Origin: an uncultured Ruminococcus sp.
Lineage (GTDB): Bacteria; Bacillota; Clostridia; Oscillospirales; Ruminococcaceae
DNA length: 8,355 nucleotides
NCBI GenBank assembly: GCA_947174965.1
Contig: CAMWKY010000078.1
Span: 1-8,355, forward strand
Reading direction: 5' to 3'
This document shows positions 1 to 6,000 of this stretch, one piece after another. Every line of letters begins with the position of its first letter. Position 1 is the first letter of the stretch. Under the pieces are notes generated by a model, which saw only the letters and a list, made by a program, of their open reading frames with translations, was not told the origin of the DNA and ran no database searches. The translations under genes and the position numbers were made by a program.

Positions 1-6
1 TAATTA

Positions 7-13
7 TTCCTCT
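7..13 (-). promoter_or_regulatory. Shine-Dalgarno-like AGAGGAA at the window edge
   Basis: On the minus strand AGAGGAA is followed by T-A-A-T-T and then A at base 1. If the next two bases outside the window are TG, an ATG would start with ideal 5-base spacing. This suggests that a fifth gene of the same operon begins right at the edge. The 54 bases after the membrane protein stop contain no convincing terminator. Confidence 0.4.
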
Positions 14-54
14 AAAAATATTATCTCAAATGGCTTCAGTTTCTGAAGTTCTTT

Positions 55-1407
55 TTAAATCAGCATGAACAATGGAAAAAAGCTTACTAAATATCGGCAT
101 CTTGTTTCCCATATCAGCAGAAAAATTGTCATTCCGAAAAGGCACAGACGAAAGAGAAATGTTTTGTCGGTGCTTTTCTTTATGTCGATTAATATTGAAA
201 ACAGTATTGTAAAATGGCTGAAAAACGATATAACATAGAAAACGTTTGATGAAAAAAAGGGATTATAATAGCTTGCCATAAATGTAGTATTTTCCCATGT
301 ATACGTAATTTTTTCGGCAAGATGATGTAGAAATCCGCCGAAGCCCTGACTGTTCAGCTTCTCGCACAATCTGTCAAAATCAGCAGATTTCTTTGCAGTT
401 CCTATGAAACTTTTTGTATACAGAAAATCTTCACGGTTATAGCCTCCTCTTCCATCCGCACTCATCATAATCCAGTGTATAAACGGAAAACTTTTCTGTT
501 TCAGCGTTTCATGACTTATATGCAGTATTTTCAGGGCAGATTCTGAAACAGCTTTGACTGAAATAATACAAGGGAGTGTAACTGCTATAAAATCCTTGAT
601 TTTCAGACGGCTTGAAATCATATCCATTATTATTGCAATAAGCAGTACAAGTGAACTCCCTTTCATTTTATATGCAAGTCCTACAAATGCACTGCTTAAT
701 ATAAGCAATGATATTTTCTGCACTTTTATATATTTCAGGTAAAAATACGCTGATGCCATTACTAAAGGCATAGCCATTGAATCCGTATAGAAAAAGCAGC
801 TGTATGTAACAAACGGAGTGAAGAGTATTCCACGAACTGCACAGACAAATGCTCTTGATGGTTTATGAACTATCTCTGCACATCTGCACATGAGAATATA
901 TGACAGATTCAGACTAATTATATTTACAGCTATCGGCAAAAAATTACTCATATTCCCTGTCAATGCAAATTCAATGCGGTATAACAGATAAATCACCATA
1001 AAAAGCATATGGTTATTAGGGTAAATTTCAAAATAATCAGGCTGATAGTCAGGGAGATTTGTTGAAATATCAAGTCCAAGAATAAGATTTTTTGCTCCCG
1101 TGCATACATAAAGCAGGTCATTTCTCGGCACAAAATCGGAAAGTATTGCTGATATTAGCTGAACTGTAAAAAGAATTATGCTCATTAATACTGTTATACG
1201 TCTGTATTTGCTGATGTCCATATCAATTGATTCAAGCTGATTCAGTTTCCATGCAATAAACAGGCATACAGCCGTTCCAAACGGGACAATAAGCCATGAA
1301 ATCGGAATAGATTCTTTGTGGCTGATTATACCGTACACTGCAAACAGAATACAGAGAGAAAAAACAGTTATCAGCGGATAATTAAGATATTTTACCAGAT
1401 ATTTCAT
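55..1407 (-). CDS. Polytopic membrane protein, GT-C / GT39-like putative glycosyltransferase
   Basis: A 450-residue protein with roughly 11-13 hydrophobic helices (for example 10-29, 36-54, 71-90, 155-174, 212-226, 251-264, 385-408, 420-434). It has a longer loop at about 300-378 containing W-I-M-M-S-A-D-G-R-G-G-Y-N. Features seen in bacterial GT-C membrane glycosyltransferases are an acidic residue in the first outer loop after a helix (D-F-V-P-R-N-D, 91-97), Y-P-N-N at 129-132 before a helix, F-Y-T-D at 206-209, and a late E-T-R-C-R-Y-L (434-440). Such enzymes transfer sugar from a polyprenyl-phosphate donor to protein or polymer outside the membrane. The first base of its ATG is within the sortase stop (ATGA overlap), so it is co-translated. 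A role in glycosylating the Thr-rich stalk or in another envelope polymer is inference. The protein ends abruptly inside its last hydrophobic segment; see the finding on the stop at 55-57. Confidence 0.65.
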   Translation of the reverse strand: MKYLVKYLNYPLITVFSLCILFAVYGIISHKESIPISWLIVPFGTAVCLFIAWKLNQLESIDMDISKYRRITVLMSIILFTVQLISAILSDFVPRNDLLYVCTGAKNLILGLDISTNLPDYQPDYFEIYPNNHMLFMVIYLLYRIEFALTGNMSNFLPIAVNIISLNLSYILMCRCAEIVHKPSRAFVCAVRGILFTPFVTYSCFFYTDSMAMPLVMASAYFYLKYIKVQKISLLILSSAFVGLAYKMKGSSLVLLIAIIMDMISSRLKIKDFIAVTLPCIISVKAVSESALKILHISHETLKQKSFPFIHWIMMSADGRGGYNREDFLYTKSFIGTAKKSADFDRLCEKLNSQGFGGFLHHLAEKITYTWENTTFMASYYNPFFSSNVFYVISFFSHFTILFSILIDIKKSTDKTFLFRLCLFGMTIFLLIWETRCRYLVSFFPLFMLI

Positions 1408-1967
1408 TCTGATGCCCTCAACTCTTTCAAACCGACAACTACATGACGTTGTGTGCCGTCATCGGTACAAGTTATAATGGTAACTCTGTCATCATCAAAA
1501 TCATCAAGAACCCACGTTTCATTCGGCTCAACTATAAAATGCTCCGTAACAGTATATGTATAGCACTTTTTTTCTTTGTCATAAAGAAAAATCTCCATTC
1601 CAAGTTCGACATTTTTCAGATTATTGAAATACTCCTTGTAAATAGTACTGCTATGCCCTGCAATACAATAGTTGCCTGAACCTGTGTCGCCTGTTCCGAT
1701 AAAATGCCCGACGGCTTTAGCTAAAGTCTTGTTGTCTGTACCCTCAAGAACAGGTGCTTTAATTTTAAGAGCGTCAATTTCAACTACAACATTTTCTTTG
1801 AACATGATTTGTCTGTTGATTTCCCTATAGATTTTTCTGATACCGTAAAAGCCTATAACAGATGTCCCGATTATTATAGCAATGAGCCCTGTTATAAACA
1901 GAGCCCATTGTTTTTTTGTACGCTTTTTGTCGGTATCAACAACAAGCTTACTTCTCATATTCTTCAC
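1404..1967 (-). CDS. Sortase, likely housekeeping-independent class D/E-like transpeptidase
   Basis: The 187-residue protein has a short cytoplasmic basic N-terminus, one membrane helix at about 22-43, and an extracellular sortase barrel. The catalytic triad is visible: H105 in A-G-H-S-S, C167 in T-I-I-T-C, and R174 in G-T-Q-R-H-V-V. This places it in the sortase family, which cleaves LPXTG-type signals and transfers the protein to the wall. The short length, single N-terminal helix and absence of a class C lid (no D-P-F/W before the barrel) fit a class D/E-like or class A-like enzyme better than a pilin polymerase; the class is not certain. Its gene overlaps the end of the LPQTG gene and the start of the next gene, so the upstream LPQTG protein is its probable dedicated substrate. 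The start could be the GTG at 1967 (20-bp overlap) or the ATG at 1958 (11-bp overlap, three residues shorter); neither has a good SD, which suggests reinitiation after the upstream stop. Confidence 0.9.
   Translation of the reverse strand: MKNMRSKLVVDTDKKRTKKQWALFITGLIAIIIGTSVIGFYGIRKIYREINRQIMFKENVVVEIDALKIKAPVLEGTDNKTLAKAVGHFIGTGDTGSGNYCIAGHSSTIYKEYFNNLKNVELGMEIFLYDKEKKCYTYTVTEHFIVEPNETWVLDDFDDDRVTIITCTDDGTQRHVVVGLKELRASE
1415..1419 (-). promoter_or_regulatory. Ribosome binding site GAGGG for the membrane protein gene
   Basis: On the minus strand GAGGG precedes the ATG at 1407 by 7 bases, inside the last codons of the sortase gene. Together with the ATGA stop/start overlap it supports the chosen start and translational coupling. 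Confidence 0.7.
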
Positions 1968-3081
1968 GACGGATTACACCAGAGATTTTTACAACGCATA
2001 AGCCAAATCCTGTAAGAATAAGTGCAAGGACAGCAATCAGAATATTTTTCATTGAGTTGTTGCCTGTCTGTGGAAGATTTACTTCTTCATTAGCTGAATT
2101 AGTACCAACACCCGTATCCGGATTGATTGTGTAAGTATCAAGCACTTTTCCTTCCTCATCAGACAATGTAATTTCATACATACCGTCTACATTCTCAACA
2201 AGTTCAGCATTTGCAGCTGTAATTTCTGTTGTATTCTTATAATCATTGATTGCCCACTGACAAAATTCATCGTCCGAAGCAACATGACCATTGTTTGCTG
2301 CTGTAGTTGTTGCTACTGTTGTAACTGGCTTTTCTGTAGTTGTTACAGTTGTGGTTGTAGTTGATTCAGTTGTTGCAGTTGTCGTAGATGTTGTAGCAGT
2401 TGTTGTCGGATTTGTTGTAGTTGTAGTTGTCATGGTTGTGGTTGGCTTTGTAGTAGTTGTTGTAGCTTTTGTTGTGGTTGTAGTCGGCTTTGTGGTAGAT
2501 GTTGTAGCTTTTGTTGTGGTTGTAGTTGCTTTTGTTGTAGTTGTTGTAGCTTTTGTGGTGGTTGTAGTTGGTTTTGTGGTAGATGTTGTAGTTTGAGTAG
2601 TAGTTGTTGCTGGCTTTGTTGCTATATCAACTTCAAACTCATCATTTTCAAGCACATTCTGATAAACATACTTCAATGAATCCTTTACAACATCAATTTT
2701 GACATCAACAGCATTTCCTTTAGCATCAATTGCCGATACTGTACCAATATCCAGACTTTCATCACCCTTAAAGAGTGATTTGGAATCGGACATATAGATA
2801 TTCAGGCAATTTGTCTTAGCATTATATCGGTATTCTGAAATTTTTATGCTGTTTTCAGAGTTGAACTCAAAAGAAATATCAGCATCAACATCAGAATCAA
2901 CTTTCAGGCTTAACTGTACAGCAGTAACTTCGCTTATATCTTCATAATTGGCAATCAACTGTACATTGTTTGATTCGTCAATCTTAATATTGCTTAAAGC
3001 TTTTGCACTGACAGTATTAAGAGAAAGCATGATTCCGATTGACAATGTGGTGAATGCACCCATTAAAACCTTTTTTAACAT
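1948..3081 (-). CDS. LPQTG cell-wall-anchored surface protein with N-terminal beta domain (possible divergent cohesin) and threonine-rich stalk
   Basis: Residues 1-27 form a signal peptide (M-L-K-K, hydrophobic core, V-S-A). Residues 28-152 are a compact beta-rich domain with alternating hydrophobic strands, including V-Q-L-S-L-K-V, I-S-F-E-F-N, N-C-L-N-I-Y-M and L-D-I-G-T-V; its strand order recalls cohesins but no match could be run. Residues 155-262 are a Thr-rich stalk with exact K-punctuated heptads. Residues 266-331 form a small conserved-looking domain with PepSY-like features. LPQTG lies at 336-340, followed by a membrane helix (about 346-365) and the positively charged R-R-E-E-Y-E-K tail, so this is a classic sortase substrate. 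It starts 3 bases after the protease stop with a strong SD, and its last codons overlap the sortase gene. That context suggests it is the sortase's substrate and perhaps the wall receptor for the dockerin-bearing protease. The alternative is a plain stalked adhesin. Wall anchoring is well supported; binding function is inferred. Confidence 0.88.
   Translation of the reverse strand: MLKKVLMGAFTTLSIGIMLSLNTVSAKALSNIKIDESNNVQLIANYEDISEVTAVQLSLKVDSDVDADISFEFNSENSIKISEYRYNAKTNCLNIYMSDSKSLFKGDESLDIGTVSAIDAKGNAVDVKIDVVKDSLKYVYQNVLENDEFEVDIATKPATTTTQTTTSTTKPTTTTTKATTTTTKATTTTTKATTSTTKPTTTTTKATTTTTKPTTTMTTTTTTNPTTTATTSTTTATTESTTTTTVTTTEKPVTTVATTTAANNGHVASDDEFCQWAINDYKNTTEITAANAELVENVDGMYEITLSDEEGKVLDTYTINPDTGVGTNSANEEVNLPQTGNNSMKNILIAVLALILTGFGLCVVKISGVIRREEYEK
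1951..2076 (-). other. C-terminal cell-wall sorting signal (LPQTG, membrane helix, charged tail)
   Basis: Residues 336-377 contain L-P-Q-T-G, a short N-N-S-M-K linker, about 20 hydrophobic residues, and the tail R-R-E-E-Y-E-K. Sortase would cleave between T339 and G340 and join the threonine to the peptidoglycan precursor. The tripartite order and spacing are canonical. Confidence 0.93.
2296..2619 (-). repeat. Threonine-rich stalk coding repeat (21-bp / 7-residue units)
   Basis: Residues 155-262 of the LPQTG protein are mostly threonine. Lysines fall at 170, 177, 184, 191, 198, 205 and 212, giving seven strict heptads of the form K-[A/P]-T-T-[T/S]-T-T or close (2428..2574). The rest is irregular poly-Thr with occasional A, P, S, N, V, M and E. 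At the DNA level, a 42-base stretch at 2550-2591 recurs at 2466-2507 with three mismatches, an 84-base offset equal to four heptads. Such linkers are extended spacers between a binding head and the wall anchor and are typical O-glycosylation substrates. Confidence 0.9.
2626..3000 (-). other. N-terminal beta-sandwich-like domain, candidate divergent cohesin
   Basis: Residues 28-152 of the LPQTG protein show at least seven short hydrophobic strands separated by acidic or asparagine-rich turns, without cysteine pairs or enzyme motifs. The pattern of a V-x-L-x-L strand, an I-S-F-E-F strand, an L-N-I-Y-M strand and a later L-D-I-G-T-V strand before a final charged strand is reminiscent of cohesins. 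Wall-anchored cohesins of the ScaE type in ruminococci also precede a linker and a sorting signal. The resemblance is judged by eye only; it could equally be a generic adhesin or CBM-like domain. Confidence 0.4.
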
Positions 3082-3084
3082 AAC

Positions 3085-6000
3085 TTACTCCTTTTCAGTT
3101 GTTTCGTTATTACCGCTCAATGTAATAGTAGGAAGTTTATCCTTGACAGGAACTTCTTCAAAGAGAGAATCACTGACCATACGCTGACCCTCATTTGTAA
3201 GAGCATTGTTTACTCTGTAAAGTTCAACACGAACTGTTTCAGGTAATTTTATACTTGCCATATCTTCAGGCTCAATCCAGTAAATCCATGTACCGTCTGA
3301 AACGTCTGTAATATTTTTTCCGTCAGGAACATCTGCTAAAATAATCTGTTGAGACTTAATGTTATTATCAGCATCTAATCCGCCGACGATATTTCCGTTT
3401 CCGTCGTAAAGGATAACTGCATTGTAAGCAGGATTACCCTTATAAGAACCAGTGAATACAAGTGAATCTTTCGCAATAACATCATCTGCCTTGTCACCGT
3501 ACTTGTAATCTTCGCCAAGAATACCAATTACAGCTGTTGCTTCTTCACCTGCTCTGCGGAAATCAACATTATCTCCTGTTACGCCGAGAACATCAAGTTC
3601 AGCAATTGAAACTGTCTTGCCGTTTTGATTAAGAAGTACAAGCTTGACTGCTGTTGCAGAATATGTGCTGATGTACTTTTCATCATCATTTGCAAAATAA
3701 ACTGTTTCACTGCCTTTGAAAGTACCGCTTGCTGTAAGAACCCATTCATCATCAGTCATTACATAAACTTCGTAATCGCCGACAGATTCACCCTTGCCTG
3801 ATGTGTACTTCATTCCAGTTGCAGTGATAGTCTTGTTGAAGTCGATAACGATTTCAGCACTATCACCGGTTACCTTCGGAGCGTAAACTGTAGCCAGCTC
3901 ATTATCAACAGCAAGTTCTGCCGGATTGCTCTTTGTCTGTTCGCATGGCATTTCATCTGTAGCATCACTTACAATGCTTTCAGCTTCAAGATTTGTTGTT
4001 GAGATGCTCCAGTAGGATTTGTCAAGACTGCCGTCATGTTCAATCTTAACCATTTTTGTTTCGTATACTGCTGAACGGCAAAGGTACTTATCAATAAGTG
4101 TAACCTTATAGAATAAAGCACGGTTGTTGAGTGTTGTAACTGTATCTGTAAATTCAGAACCAGTTGCAAATCCAACGGGAACTTCTTCAACTTTTCCGCC
4201 TGATATAGTGCAACGTATTACTTCATAGCCGAGTATGTCATCTTCAGGAATATCAGCAGATGTAAACTTGAGGTCAACTTTGTTTGCAGATTTGCCGATT
4301 TTAACATCAACATCTTTTATTGCAGAAACTGCACTTTCATCACCTAAAACGCTTCCTTTTCCATTAAGTGCGTAAACACGTGCATCATCATTTGCATAGA
4401 AGATAGCTCTTGTTTCCTTTTCAAACTGTGATGCGTATGCAATAGTAGTTTCATCAGGAGTTTTTCCCCAGCGTTCAAAGAACTCAAGAACGTTCTTTTC
4501 TGCTGCCGCACAAGCAAGACGCATAAGCTTCTGGTCTGAATTGCCGTCAAGTGTAAGTGCTATATCGCTAGGTGCAGGAGCAGCCTTTGGATTTCTTGAA
4601 TAAGTGTCAACTCTTGCATAGAACAGATTTTTCATCTGCTCATCATAGTCGGAATAAGTCTTATAGTTAAGACCCTTGTCATATGCAAGATGCAACTGCC
4701 AGTACATACCAAGCTGTGTTGCAATGTTAGGACAATTTCCCTTTGTGCCTGAAGTTACTTTGCTGTAGATATTGTTATACTGGAAACGCATACCAGCATT
4801 TGTATCTTTTGCTTGCGCAAGCTGAGCAAAATAGTTGTTTGTGATTTCTGCTACAGCATAGTCGCCCTGATTGATACAATGTCCGATTTCGTGAGCAACA
4901 CCCCAGCCGAAATAATTTCCGCTGACATATTTTCCGTCCTCATCTGCAACTACAGAATTACAATTTACCATGCCTTTTGTTTCAGGCCATTCAATTCCGA
5001 TATGATTGCCAGAAGCATACATAAATGCACCTGAGAACATACGCTGATAACGTATATTGAGATGTCCCTTAGGAACCTGATTTATTTCTGCTGGTGCGGA
5101 CTCATTCAGACCCTTATGCTGATAGAACAGATACATCATATCTTCCATAGCTTTCATTGACTTAAGAATAGTTTCAGCACGTTCCTCGGCAGTGCCTTTT
5201 CCTGCTCCGGCAAGTATCTGCTGAGCCGGCAGAGAGAACATCATTGTATCAAGCATTATATCTGATGCACCTAAAATACAATTCTTGCTGTCATAGTCGT
5301 AATCAATATACTTGTTGCCTGAACCTTTGTGAGTTTCATTATGAAGTTCTTCCATTTTCGGGACGTATTCGTCCAGTTTATTTATATACGCAACTGTTCT
5401 TTCCATACGTTCATCTTCATCAGTCACTTTATACAAATCAAGGAAAGGAACTTCCGAACCGCCGGTTACACGTACTGAATAGTCTTCACTTGCATTGCTT
5501 GCGCCCTGATACTGAATATACAAAGCACCACCAGATTCAAAACCGGCAATTGTACTCTTTGATAATTTGAACGTATTTGCACCGACTTTGAGATTAGCAC
5601 CGTCCAGAGTAACTCCGCCTGATTCAGAGTGATATTGTGTAACGATAAGACGTAAATCTGTGCTGTCACCTGTTTTCTTCTTGTCGCTTCCGACATAAAC
5701 TGTAACTTCTTCTCCTGTACCAATAGAAACACCGAGCGGCTGCCATGCGTTAAGACCAGAGAATCCACGACTTGAATCTTTTGTAGTGATTTCCTTATGT
5801 ATTTTTATAGGACTGCTAATTGATTCAGCATTAAGAATTTTTTCTGCTGTTTCAAGTTCACGGAGTAAAGCATCTGCATTAGGATTGATTTCACCAAATT
5901 CATCAGGAGTATTTACTTTCTGACGCAGAAGCTCAATAGTTCTGTGAGTAACGTTGTCTTTCAGGACTGTATGCAGATTATCAACATACAAGTCCATGAT

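Noticed and set aside
34..48. Inverted repeat CTTCAG-TTT-CTGAAG after the membrane protein gene, considered as a terminator
   Set aside because: The stem is only 6 bp with moderate GC and no U-run directly follows it on the minus strand; an SD-like site just beyond suggests transcription continues.
2428..2591. Regular direct repeats considered as a CRISPR array
   Set aside because: The 21-base units are contiguous, have no unique spacers, and stay in frame within a coding sequence.
2291..2596. Long plus-strand valine-rich open frame opposite the Thr stalk
   Set aside because: It is the antisense of the poly-Thr repeat (ACA/ACT codons read as Val-rich on the other strand), with no SD and no plausible protein composition.
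1404..3081. LPXTG protein plus sortase considered as a sortase-assembled pilus locus
   Set aside because: There is no pilin motif or Cna-B backbone array in the LPQTG protein, only one substrate, and the sortase lacks class C lid features.
4813..5034. Short plus-strand open frame over the protease active-site region, and similar antisense frames elsewhere in the protease gene
   Set aside because: They lie wholly inside a well-supported gene on the other strand and have no SD, domains or sensible composition.
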